Origin: an uncultured Saccharospirillaceae bacterium | GTDB lineage: Bacteria; Pseudomonadota; Gammaproteobacteria; Pseudomonadales; Oceanobacteraceae | Length of the DNA: 64,000 nt | Direction of reading: 5' to 3' | Assembly (NCBI GenBank): GCA_947503895.1 | Contig: CANNFT010000001.1 | Coordinates: 434,001-498,000 of the forward strand | Part shown: positions 37,997-44,716 of the stretch, in pieces | Layout: each line of letters begins with the position of its first letter | Numbering within the stretch: position 1 is the stretch's first letter | Position numbers and translations under genes: made by a program | Notes under the pieces: model-generated | What the model was told of the DNA's origin: nothing | Seen by the model: the letters and a program-made list of their open reading frames with translations, nothing else | The model's database searches: none

Positions 37997-38500
37997 TTGA
38001 TCAATAAAGTTAATAGCATATTGCTTCAAGATGATGGTGCATTGCCTGACATTGAATTTAATTTTATTGGTAAATCTGTTGCAGCCGATGCCTATGCATT
38101 GGTTCAGTCAAAAGCTAGTAAATGGGGTTCGGTCGAAAATCCACATTACTGGTCTAAAAAACATGAAAAAGATATAGATATAATATTTGGAGAAAACCCG
38201 GCTCAATTATTTATTGAAGATGAGGCTGAGTGCTTCCACGTGTCATTTTCTGGTATTACATCCGCATCAGGAAGAGCAATACCTGATATAGGGTTCTTTG
38301 TACTGGATAACGACTTCATTTCATTGGATTATCGGAAGGGTAAATGCTGGAATGAAAGTGGTATAATTGGATTGTTTGAGTTGATGGAAGAGTTATCATT
38401 GTTATCTAATAAAACGGTAATTCGACATGAAGGGAATTTTTGTGACCCTGATGGAAAAATACTTTTAAATGGATTTGAATATTGGAAGTCACACTGCTAA
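37997..38500 (+). CDS. Protein of unknown function (cassette F)
   Basis: 167 residues from a TTG at 37997 with AAGGTG eleven bases upstream. Acidic, soluble, with alternating strands and helices (DIIFGENPAQLFIEDEAECF, HVSFSGITSASGRAIPDIGF, GIIGLFELMEELSLL). No known motif; the acidity and fold-like pattern resemble bacterial immunity proteins, but this is a guess. The stop TAA lies inside the left core of its attC. Confidence 0.65.
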   Translation: MINKVNSILLQDDGALPDIEFNFIGKSVAADAYALVQSKASKWGSVENPHYWSKKHEKDIDIIFGENPAQLFIEDEAECFHVSFSGITSASGRAIPDIGFFVLDNDFISLDYRKGKCWNESGIIGLFELMEELSLLSNKTVIRHEGNFCDPDGKILLNGFEYWKSHC

Positions 38501-38571
38501 CAAAACAATTAAGTACGACTCCTTTTAGTCGCCCGATTCACTTCGTTCGCGGCTTATTGTAGGCGTTATGC
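38495..38571 (+). other. attC of cassette F
   Basis: 77 bases from TGCTAAC to GTTATGC (38565-38571). The left core and one further base are the exact complement of the opening GTTAGCAG. Inner arms GCGAACG-like around TTCACTTCGTTCGCGG are visible. Confidence 0.88.
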
Positions 38572-38587
38572 CTCCAGGGAGAATAGA

Positions 38588-38966
38588 GTGAAGGATATAG
38601 CGATTGGAATTTTTATTGGGTTCTCAATAGCTTATCTTGGTGTTTACTTGACAGGCTTTTCAGCGGCAAATCGCTGTGCCTGAAAAGGTTGGTGAAATTT
38701 TATCTGGAACAACTTTCATTGTGTGGGAGATCGTCGTAACACAATTTATAGGATATGGCGTCGTCACATTTTTGGTTTTATTTTTTGCGATTATGCTATT
38801 GAAGCTGAATCCCTGGGTGAGTGCTTTGGCTGCAGCAGTCGCATACGAGGCAGCTTTGTTCGCAGCGTACTCTAGCACTTACATGATTTACATTCCCCAT
38901 ATTCTGGTTCTCGCTGTCTGTGCTACTTGTGGTGCTTTGGCAGCGCAGCGGCACGCAAATGCATAA
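38588..38966 (+). pseudogene. Frameshifted small membrane protein (cassette G)
   Basis: A GTG at 38588 (GGGAGAA upstream) encodes MKDIAIGIFIGFSIAYLGVY and LTGFSAANRCA, then stops at 38681-38683. Another frame, open from a GTG at 38676 to 38966, continues VPEKVGEILSGTTFIVWEIV with three further membrane segments. Together they make a four-helix membrane protein of about 125 residues, so a single-base shift near 38665-38680 probably split one gene. Expression as two overlapping peptides cannot be excluded. The stop TAA is in the left attC core. Function unknown. Confidence 0.6.
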
Positions 38967-38998
38967 CAAACAGCGACAGCCAACGCTGGGCGTTATAC
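38961..38998 (+). other. Unusually short attC of cassette G
   Basis: 38 bases from GCATAAC, the exact complement of the opening GTTATGC, to GTTATAC (38992-38998). The inner stem is CAGCG/CGCTG. Typical attC sites are about 55-140 bases, so this is a minimal or shortened site. Confidence 0.75.
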
Positions 38999-39012
38999 CT
39001 CTTAAGGATGCT

Positions 39013-39378
39013 ATGAGTAAAATTTCAATAAGTGACAAATTCAATCTCTTCCAAGAAGAGTGGACTCCCAAAATAATTGCAGAATCCAATGGCCAACTCG
39101 TAAAAATAGCCAAAGGAAGTGGCGAATTAGTTTGGCATCAGCACGAGAATGAAGATGAGCTTTTTATCGTTTTTAAAGGTCGCTTAACTTTACAGCTTAG
39201 AGATAAAAGTATTGAGTTAGGCGTTGGTGAAATGTTTGTTGTGCCGAAGGGCATTGAACATTGCCCTATCGCAGAACCAGATACTCACTTTATGATGATT
39301 GAGCCTTCAAATACGAAACATACAGGCTCACTGGAATCTGAAGTGACAGTTTCAGCTGAAAACCAGGAATGGATATAG
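39013..39378 (+). CDS. Cupin domain protein (cassette H)
   Basis: 121 residues from the ATG at 39013, with AAGGA six bases upstream. Single small cupin barrel: GELVWHQHENEDELFIVFKG is cupin motif 1 with H-x-H and a later glutamate, and VGEMFVVPKGIEHCPIAEPD is motif 2 with the metal-binding histidine. Such proteins bind a metal and a small ligand; the substrate is unknown. The protein is intact and typical in length (about 110-125). It is followed by the group II intron that split its attC. Confidence 0.88.
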   Translation: MSKISISDKFNLFQEEWTPKIIAESNGQLVKIAKGSGELVWHQHENEDELFIVFKGRLTLQLRDKSIELGVGEMFVVPKGIEHCPIAEPDTHFMMIEPSNTKHTGSLESEVTVSAENQEWI

Positions 39379-39399
39379 AATAGCCGTTAACGAGGTATA

Positions 39400-39772
39400 A
39401 TCGGGTAGCCGAGGGGCTCCAGCCCTCAGCCCTCCACAACACTCTGCATACGGGTCCACACAGGGCGCTTCACTTAGAATGGTGAAGCTTAATCCAACCA
39501 TCACGTAATTCGTAAAGCCCTTCGGATTCTAAATAAGCATTGGATAACGCCTGACTAATTCCGGGTGTTTTAGAACTGCGCCATGGGCCTTTACTTATGA
39601 TGTTCTTGTTCATCCGCTAGCAGTTTTGTGCTCCAGCTTCCTCCAAACCCCGCCTCACGGTTGAGCACTTGCCATTCGCTAGTAGTTAACGTCTAATTAC
39701 CTATTGGTTTTCGACGGTGATTTTCCTACAGAGGACTTTCACCTCATGAGTTCATGCCCATGCTGGGCGTAC
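39400..39772 (-). mobile_element. Internally deleted group II intron in attC of cassette H
   Basis: On the minus strand the 5' end reads GTACGCCCAGCATGGGC followed by AGGTGAAAGTCCTCTG, and the 3' end GGCTACCCGAT. Near the 3' end, GCGCCCTGTGTGGACCCG and GTTGTGGAGGGC fit domain V of a group IIC-like intron. The last 47 codons of the intron protein lie at 39470-39613. At 373 bases it is far below the 2 kb or so of a full intron, so most of the protein gene is gone. Its orientation, opposite to the cassettes, is that of known attC-targeting introns. Confidence 0.85.
39470..39613 (-). pseudogene. Group II intron protein, C-terminal fragment
   Basis: 47 residues including GPWRSSKTPGISQALSNAYL and ESEGLYELRDGWIKLHHSK before a TGA. 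This is the known C-terminal tail of group II intron reverse transcriptases (pattern G-P-W-R, A-L-S-N-A-Y/W-L, G-L-x-x-L-R-D-G/R-W). It is not functional without the rest of the protein. Confidence 0.85.
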
Positions 39773-39868
39773 ACAAATTTAGACACCCAACGCCTACTGC
39801 GCAGATGCTAAACGCGTTATAGCCTTCAAAGGAATATGAAAAGAGCTCTCTAGTAAGCTGCAAAGGAA

Positions 39869-40034
39869 ATGTTGTTTGGAAATATAATTCCAGTTCTGAT
39901 AACACTTTTTTTGGGTCTAACGAGTATTACCAAAACAACTAATGCAGGCGAAATCGTTAACGTTTTTCGATCCTGAAGAGACGAAGACACTTGGTGAGTT
40001 TACCTGGAGTGACTATGCAATAAATGGTCTCTAA
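39869..40034 (+). pseudogene. Decayed secreted-protein gene (cassette I)
   Basis: The ATG at 39869 encodes MLFGNIIPVLITLFLGLTSI and TKTTNAGEIVN, a signal peptide and short mature start, then TGA at 39974. One base later in phase, from 39966, the text continues FDPEETKTLGEFTWSDYAIN to a TAA at 40032, so a single-base change in the TTTTT run (39963-39967) explains the break. Only about 55 codons in total; the original gene may have been this short. Function unknown. Confidence 0.5.
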
Positions 40035-40060
40035 ACAAGTTTCCAAAGTCCTATAAAGAT

Positions 40061-40141
40061 GTATAACAAACACTTTAAAAATCACCCAAAAAAGAGGTGG
40101 ACTGGCCTCACAACCGCTCGCCTTTTATGTCTGCGTTGGCT
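40061..40141 (+). other. attC of cassette I
   Basis: 81 bases from GTATAAC (one mismatch to CTATAAC, the complement of the opening GTTATAG) to GTTGGCT (40135-40141). The left side reads TAACAAAC as in typical sites. Confidence 0.7.
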
Positions 40142-40163
40142 CAATTAAGAATTGGGAAAGACA

Positions 40164-40412
40164 ATGAGAGACCCTCAAAGGATACAGAAAGTATTAGAAC
40201 TCTTGGATGAAATCTGGATTAGATATCCAGACATGAGATTTAATCAATTAATTTATAATCTACAGCGCGACTATTCCCACAAAAATGGTGGCGTTGGTGA
40301 AATACGAGAAGTAGAAAAGGATGGTTTCGCTAGGGTGGGTTTTGACCTATTCAATCTCGAAGATGATCAATTCATTAATTATTTAAAAAGTGTCGCAGAA
40401 AATGGTTTTTAA
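40164..40412 (+). CDS. Small protein of unknown function (cassette J)
   Basis: 82 residues from the ATG at 40164 (a TTG at 40152 is an alternative). It opens MRDPQRIQKVLELLDEIWIR and continues YPDMRFNQLIYNLQRD, ending in a FDLFNLEDDQFINYLKSV helix. Short proteins with this MRDPxRI...YPDxRxxQL pattern are seen in gene cassettes and elsewhere and resemble DUF1040/YihD-type proteins; function unknown. Intact and compact, so probably expressed if a promoter reaches it. Confidence 0.65.
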   Translation: MRDPQRIQKVLELLDEIWIRYPDMRFNQLIYNLQRDYSHKNGGVGEIREVEKDGFARVGFDLFNLEDDQFINYLKSVAENGF

Positions 40413-40421
40413 GGAATTCAA

Positions 40422-40577
40422 GCCTAACGAATGCAGGCGTTTGGCAGAGAACTATAGATAGTGCGTATTGAATTTGGAATAAGCAACTGTACCACTACAT
40501 TGACTTGTGACCAGATTGAGTTGACCACATGTCAATGTGGCTTGACACAAACTTTATAGATGGTATCTACATTAGGC
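40422..40577 (+). other. Probable attC between cassettes J and K
   Basis: Starts with GCCTAAC (40422-40428) and ends with ATTAGGC (40571-40577), where cassette K opens. It contains long imperfect arms, CCACTACATTGACTTGTG against CACATGTCAATGTGG. A shorter hairpin, GCCTAACG with CGTTTGGC (40438-40445), could instead be a 24-base minimal site, so the limits are uncertain. Confidence 0.5.
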
Positions 40578-40589
40578 TTCTAGGAAGAT

Positions 40590-41036
40590 ATGGCTAAAGC
40601 AATCTATTTCTTTGACAGAGACGAAAAATATTACCAGCTGTCGAACTTCGCTGGTTTTGGCTTCAAGCTAGATGGCTATGAATGGCGGACTATGGAGCAT
40701 TACTTTCAAGCAATGAAGTTTGAAGGAACCCCTCAGTTCGACAAAATTCTTAATTCCGGATCACCAAAACAAGCAAAAGATTTGGGTCAATCTAGGGCTA
40801 CTCCGATTCGTTCTGATTGGGATCTGGTGAAAGAAGAAATAATGACTCGCGGGCTTCGTGAAAAGTTTAAAGATCCAGAATTGAGAAAGATTCTATTAAG
40901 TACAGGAAAGAAAGAACTAATAGAGAACTCACCCTATGACAAATACTGGGGTATTGGCCCAAATGGTAAAGGAAAGAACAGGCTAGGCGTATTATTGATG
41001 GAACTAAGAACGGGGCTAAAACGTGAGAAAGCCTAA
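40590..41036 (+). CDS. NADAR family protein (YbiA-like, cassette K)
   Basis: 148 residues. IYFFDRDEKYYQLSNFAGFG, EWRTMEHYFQAMKF, the LGQSRATPIRSDW region and YDKYWGIGPNGKGKNRLGVL are the conserved blocks of NADAR (DUF1768) proteins, whose members remove or process ADP-ribose-type and riboflavin-pathway intermediates by N-glycosidic cleavage. Some act in phage-defence or ADP-ribosylation contexts. It is the last cassette gene. The stop TAA lies in the attC left core GCCTAAC (41031-41037). Confidence 0.9.
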   Translation: MAKAIYFFDRDEKYYQLSNFAGFGFKLDGYEWRTMEHYFQAMKFEGTPQFDKILNSGSPKQAKDLGQSRATPIRSDWDLVKEEIMTRGLREKFKDPELRKILLSTGKKELIENSPYDKYWGIGPNGKGKNRLGVLLMELRTGLKREKA

Positions 41037-41037
41037 C
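41031..41037 (+). other. Left core of a truncated attC at the array's right end
   Basis: GCCTAAC followed by AAG, the complement of ATTAGGC at 40571 apart from the first base. No GTTRRRY core is found in the next 150 bases, so the right half is lost or degraded; the array ends here. Confidence 0.6.
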
Positions 41038-41205
41038 AAGAGCATCATGATCGCAGCAAGAAGTGGCCGGTAAACTTAACGAGGCCAGCCAGAGGGAGAC
41101 TCAGTGATTTAAGATCAGGAGTTGTTAGTTAGTGTATCCGGAGCAAGCCTCGCCCCTGTAGACCAAGAATAGTCAAAATGAGCAAGACAAAATACCCAAT
41201 GAGTA

Positions 41206-41247
41206 CGCAATGCCGCTCCCTTAAAACTTTAAGGAAGCGGCATTGCG
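41206..41247 (-). terminator. Strong hairpin downstream of the amino-acid ABC transporter operon
   Basis: CGCAATGCCGCT (41206-41217) pairs with AGCGGCATTGCG (41236-41247), and the inner CCTTAA/TTAAGG extends the stem. It lies 35 bases past the end of the ATPase gene and separates it from the cassette array. A U tract is lacking. The stretch 41038-41205 holds nothing recognisable. Confidence 0.6.
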
Positions 41248-41281
41248 CTATGTGCGGGGATTACTTTAAGCGTAAACTGAA

Positions 41282-42049
41282 TTAGTTATGCAGTATCTGA
41301 CTTAAGAACAGCTGAGTACGTTCAGATTGTGGATTATCAAAGAACTGATGAGGATCGTTCTCTTCAATAATTTCGCCACCATCCATAAAGATCACGCGGT
41401 CTGCTACTTTTTTCGCGAAGCCCATCTCGTGCGTCACACACAACATGGTCATCCCTTCTTCTGCCAATTCAACCATGACATCTAACACTTCTTTAATCAT
41501 TTCTGGGTCAAGTGCAGAGGTTGGCTCATCAAATAACATGATGTTAGGGTTCATACACAAACTACGAGCGATTGCTACACGCTGTTGCTGTCCACCAGAC
41601 AGCTGACCAGGGTATTTCAAAGCTTGATCAGGAATCTTCACTCGCTCTAGGTATTTCATTGCTGTTTCTTCAGCTTCTTTACGAGGCACTTTCTTAACCC
41701 ACTGCGGTGCTAAACAACAGTTATCTAACACTGAAAGGTGCGGGAATAAGTTAAAGTGCTGAAACACCATGCCAACATCTTTACGTATCACTTCAATGTT
41801 TCGAATGTCATTCGTAAGAGGTGTGCCTTCTATGATGATGTCACCCTTTTGATGCGCTTCTAGACGGTTCAAGCAGCGAATCATCGTCGATTTACCTGAT
41901 CCAGATGGACCACAAATGACAATTCTTTCACCTGACTTTACCTTCAAGTTAATGTCTTTAAGTACATGAAAATCTCCATACCACTTATTGACATTATTTA
42001 ACTCAATTACAATTTCTTCTTTAATATGAGATTGATTCATAGTTTTCAT
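41282..42049 (-). CDS. aapP: Amino-acid ABC transporter ATP-binding protein (AapP/BztD)
   Basis: 255 residues with Walker [11 protein letters not shown]-loop [12 protein letters not shown], signature [15 protein letters not shown] and Walker [15 protein letters not shown]. Sequence style and neighbourhood match the polar amino acid uptake ATPases (GlnQ/AapP). It powers the AapQM permease in the inner membrane. It is the last gene of a four-gene set on the minus strand, 43 bases after aapM. Confidence 0.93.
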   Translation of the reverse strand: MKTMNQSHIKEEIVIELNNVNKWYGDFHVLKDINLKVKSGERIVICGPSGSGKSTMIRCLNRLEAHQKGDIIIEGTPLTNDIRNIEVIRKDVGMVFQHFNLFPHLSVLDNCCLAPQWVKKVPRKEAEETAMKYLERVKIPDQALKYPGQLSGGQQQRVAIARSLCMNPNIMLFDEPTSALDPEMIKEVLDVMVELAEEGMTMLCVTHEMGFAKKVADRVIFMDGGEIIEENDPHQFFDNPQSERTQLFLSQILHN

Positions 42050-42091
42050 TCCAAAATCTGATCACAAAAGTACAAATACGTGTATTAAAAA

Positions 42092-43171
42092 TTAACGATG
42101 CCCGGTGTTTAGCTTAGCTTCGACTCGCATACTGTAGCGAGACATACCAAAGCAGAAGATCCAGTAAATGAGCGCCGCAAACAAATAACCTTCGATGGCA
42201 AATCCAAGCCAGTCAGGGTCATTCAATGCTGCTTTCATTATTCCAGATAGCTCAAACAGACCGATAATTAGAATCAGACTTGTATCTTTGAACAACGCAA
42301 TAAAGGTATTCACTATGCCCGGTATCACAAGCTTTAATGCCTGCGGCAGGATAATGAAACCCATTTTTTGGAAGTAGTTAAGCCCTAACGAATCAGCTGC
42401 TTCGTATTGGCCTTTTGGAATAGCTTGCAATCCGCCCCGAATTACCTCAGCCATATACGCTGCTTGGAATAATGTTATACCAATCATTGCACGCATGAGC
42501 TTATCGAAGGAGACCCCTTCAGGCATAAACAGTGGCAACATGACAGACGCCATAAATAAAATAGTAATCAGCGGTACACCACGCATTACTTCGATGAAGC
42601 TGACGCACAACCAACGAATAATCGGCATTTCAGAACGGCGACCTAAAGCCACTAAAATACCAATAGGTAATGATGCAATGATGCCCACAGTCGCAATAAT
42701 AAGGGTCAGCATTAAACCACCCCATTGCTCAGTATCGACCTGCTCAAGTCCGAACACACCACCGGCAAACAGGATTTTTGCAATGACCGGATATCCAATC
42801 AATAAAAATGCAATTAACCAAGCTTTTTTAGTGAAGTTCTCAAAGAACAGCGGCACCATTAATGCAATTAGCAATACGGTCGCAAGATTCACCCGCCAGT
42901 ATTCTTCCGGTGGATAGAAGCCGTAAATAAACTGATCAAAACGTGCACCGATGAAGACCCAACAAGCACCCTCACCACTACAATCCTCACGAGAACTACC
43001 AAACCAATCTGCACTGATAAATATCCAGTCGATTAAAGCTGGCAGAAAACTGACTAACAAATAACCTACTAACAAAGTCATCACACTGCTAAACCAATCA
43101 TAAAATAGATTGATTTGTATCCATTGCAGTGGATGCTTCTTAAACGCAGGAGAGTAAACTGGTTCTAACAT
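42092..43171 (-). CDS. aapM: Amino-acid ABC transporter permease (AapM/BztC)
   Basis: 359 residues, longer than simple GlnP-type permeases, with an N-terminal pair of membrane segments and a central hydrophilic insert as in AapM. The C-terminal HisM-like domain carries the ATPase-coupling EAA loop in QAIPKGQYEAADSLGLNYFQ KMGFIILPQAL. It pairs with AapQ to form the channel. It starts 12 bases after the aapQ stop, so the two are co-transcribed. Confidence 0.92.
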   Translation of the reverse strand: MLEPVYSPAFKKHPLQWIQINLFYDWFSSVMTLLVGYLLVSFLPALIDWIFISADWFGSSREDCSGEGACWVFIGARFDQFIYGFYPPEEYWRVNLATVLLIALMVPLFFENFTKKAWLIAFLLIGYPVIAKILFAGGVFGLEQVDTEQWGGLMLTLIIATVGIIASLPIGILVALGRRSEMPIIRWLCVSFIEVMRGVPLITILFMASVMLPLFMPEGVSFDKLMRAMIGITLFQAAYMAEVIRGGLQAIPKGQYEAADSLGLNYFQKMGFIILPQALKLVIPGIVNTFIALFKDTSLILIIGLFELSGIMKAALNDPDWLGFAIEGYLFAALIYWIFCFGMSRYSMRVEAKLNTGHR

Positions 43172-43182
43172 ATTCCTATCTC

Positions 43183-44373
43183 CTATCGCTCAACCAACGC
43201 CATGCGTTTGTTATAAATGTTCATGAACAATGAAATAACCAAGCTAATGGTTAGGTAAACGGCCATTACCATTAATATGATCTCAATCGCCTGACCAGAC
43301 TGGTTTAATGTGGTACCAGCAAAAATTGAAACTAAGTCAGGGTATCCGATGGCTGTCGCTAGCGATGAGTTCTTAGTGAGGTTTAGGTATTGACTCGTGA
43401 GAGGGGGAATAATGACACGCATGGCTTGTGGAATGACGACTAAGCGAAGCATTTGACCATTTTTAAGACCCAAGGCTCTGGAAGCTTCTAGCTGCCCCTT
43501 AGGTACAGCCTGTATACCCGCACGCACTATTTCTGCAATAAAGGCTGCCGTATAGATGGTCAAGGCAAACAATAGTGCCGTCAACTCAGGAATAATGGTG
43601 ATACCACCTTTAAAGTTAAAGCCTTTCAACTCAGGCATAACCCACACAAGTGTGGTGCCGGATACAAAGAACGCTAAAACCGGTAGACCAATCAATAGAG
43701 CAAGCGAAGTGTAAAACACGGGGAAAGTTTGCCCAGTGTCATTCATCCGCTTATCCGCCCAGCGCTTTATGAACCATATGGCGACAATCGCTATGAAGAA
43801 ACTAGCCACCACAAATCCGACACCTTCGCCAAATTGCGGATCAGGTATGAACAAGCCTCTGACATTTAGAAAAACACTTTCTCCCCAAGAAATGCTCTGG
43901 CGAGGGTGTGGAAGTACGCCCAATACGGCGAAATACCAAAAGAAAATTTGTAGTAGAAGTGGGATGTTACGGAAGGTTTCGATATAGACTGCGGCCAAAC
44001 GAGAGATAAGCCAGTTGTTTGATAGTCGCCCAATACCAATCAGGAAGCCAACAATTGTGGCGAGCACTATACCCAACGCTGAAACCAACAATGTATTCAA
44101 GATACCAACCACAAACGTGCGGCCGTAGGTATGTGTCTCATTATATTCGATGAGTGATTGCAATATCCCGAAACCTGCTTCCTCATTTAGGAATCCGAAT
44201 CCGGAGGATATTCCTCTCACTTCTAGATTATGCAACGTATTGCTAACAATCGATGCAAAGAATGCGATCACGGCGATCAGCATAACCGCTTGAAATACCC
44301 TGCCTCTAAAGACGGGGTCATTCCAATAGGTGTTTATTGGATTTCGTTGTGGGTTCTTCATATAGAACTGCAT
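43183..44373 (-). CDS. aapQ: Amino-acid ABC transporter permease (AapQ/BztB)
   Basis: 396 residues, the usual length for AapQ, with about eight membrane segments and a hydrophilic insert near residue 190. The EAA loop reads GIQAVPKGQLEASRALGLKN, followed by VVIPQAMRVIIPPLTSQYLN. The start could also be the ATG at 44361 (MKNPQRNP); neither has a clear ribosome-binding site. It follows aapJ across 343 bases that contain two terminators, so its expression is probably lower than that of aapJ. Confidence 0.92.
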   Translation of the reverse strand: MQFYMKNPQRNPINTYWNDPVFRGRVFQAVMLIAVIAFFASIVSNTLHNLEVRGISSGFGFLNEEAGFGILQSLIEYNETHTYGRTFVVGILNTLLVSALGIVLATIVGFLIGIGRLSNNWLISRLAAVYIETFRNIPLLLQIFFWYFAVLGVLPHPRQSISWGESVFLNVRGLFIPDPQFGEGVGFVVASFFIAIVAIWFIKRWADKRMNDTGQTFPVFYTSLALLIGLPVLAFFVSGTTLVWVMPELKGFNFKGGITIIPELTALLFALTIYTAAFIAEIVRAGIQAVPKGQLEASRALGLKNGQMLRLVVIPQAMRVIIPPLTSQYLNLTKNSSLATAIGYPDLVSIFAGTTLNQSGQAIEIILMVMAVYLTISLVISLFMNIYNKRMALVER

Positions 44374-44423
44374 TTATTATTGTTAATGGTGAAACTGCGA
44401 TAAATCCTGGTGATTTACACAAA

Positions 44424-44467
44424 CCAAAAACGCTTAACACAGCCGATAGAGCACAGTGTTAAGCGTT
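44424..44467 (-). terminator. Terminator/attenuator just before aapQ
   Basis: AACGCTTAACAC (44429-44440) and GTGTTAAGCGTT (44456-44467) form a perfect 12-base stem, followed on the minus strand by TTTTT. It lies 51 bases before the aapQ start and would end many transcripts coming from aapJ. Confidence 0.8.
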
Positions 44468-44683
44468 GCCAGGAGCCCTCTACTCTTCATCTAATTTGAT
44501 AGTGATTTAACGCCGTTGTCTACAACCTGAGCACTTATTGGCAATAGAATTTGTAACTGCTCGTGGTTCAGGTTTAAAACAGCCTTGTTCACGCTCCAGA
44601 AAGCATCATTCAGTTCATAATGCGAACAGCTGGTGTGAAACTGGTTATTATTAAATCAGATTATATGAGTAGATTTCCCCTAG

Positions 44684-44708
44684 AAAAAGGGCCCCAAGAA
44701 GGAGCCCT
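44684..44708 (-). terminator. Terminator right after aapJ
   Basis: On the minus strand AGGGCTCC pairs with GGGGCCCT (one G-U pair) around TTCTT, followed by TTTTTC. It starts 9 bases after the aapJ stop. The stretch between it and the attenuator at 44467 has no gene. Confidence 0.85.
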
Positions 44709-44716
44709 AAGTAATC

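Larger units (their letters stand above)
39394..39822 (+). other. attC of cassette H split by a group II intron
   Basis: Left part GGTATA (39394-39399) and right part 39773-39822, ending in GTTATAG (39816-39822). Joining them gives GTATAACAAATTTAG: the core GTATAAC is the exact complement of the opening GTTATAC at 38992 and shows the TAACAA typical of attC left ends. Confidence 0.85.
34342..41037 (+). mobile_element. Integron cassette array without integrase (CALIN)
   Basis: Eleven successive units, each with one rightward reading gene or gene remnant and an attC-like imperfect inverted repeat ending in GTTRRRY-like cores. In cassettes the left core of an attC must be complementary to the first bases of the same cassette; this holds exactly for the HNH (GTTAGAC/GTCTAAC), unknown D (GTTATGG/CCATAAC), unknown F (GTTAGCA/TGCTAAC), membrane G (GTTATGC/GCATAAC) and cupin H (GTTATAC/GTATAAC) units, and with one mismatch in several others. 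No intI gene is present in the 64 kb. Two deleted group II introns and an IS66 remnant show that the array is old and decaying in places. Confidence 0.9.
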
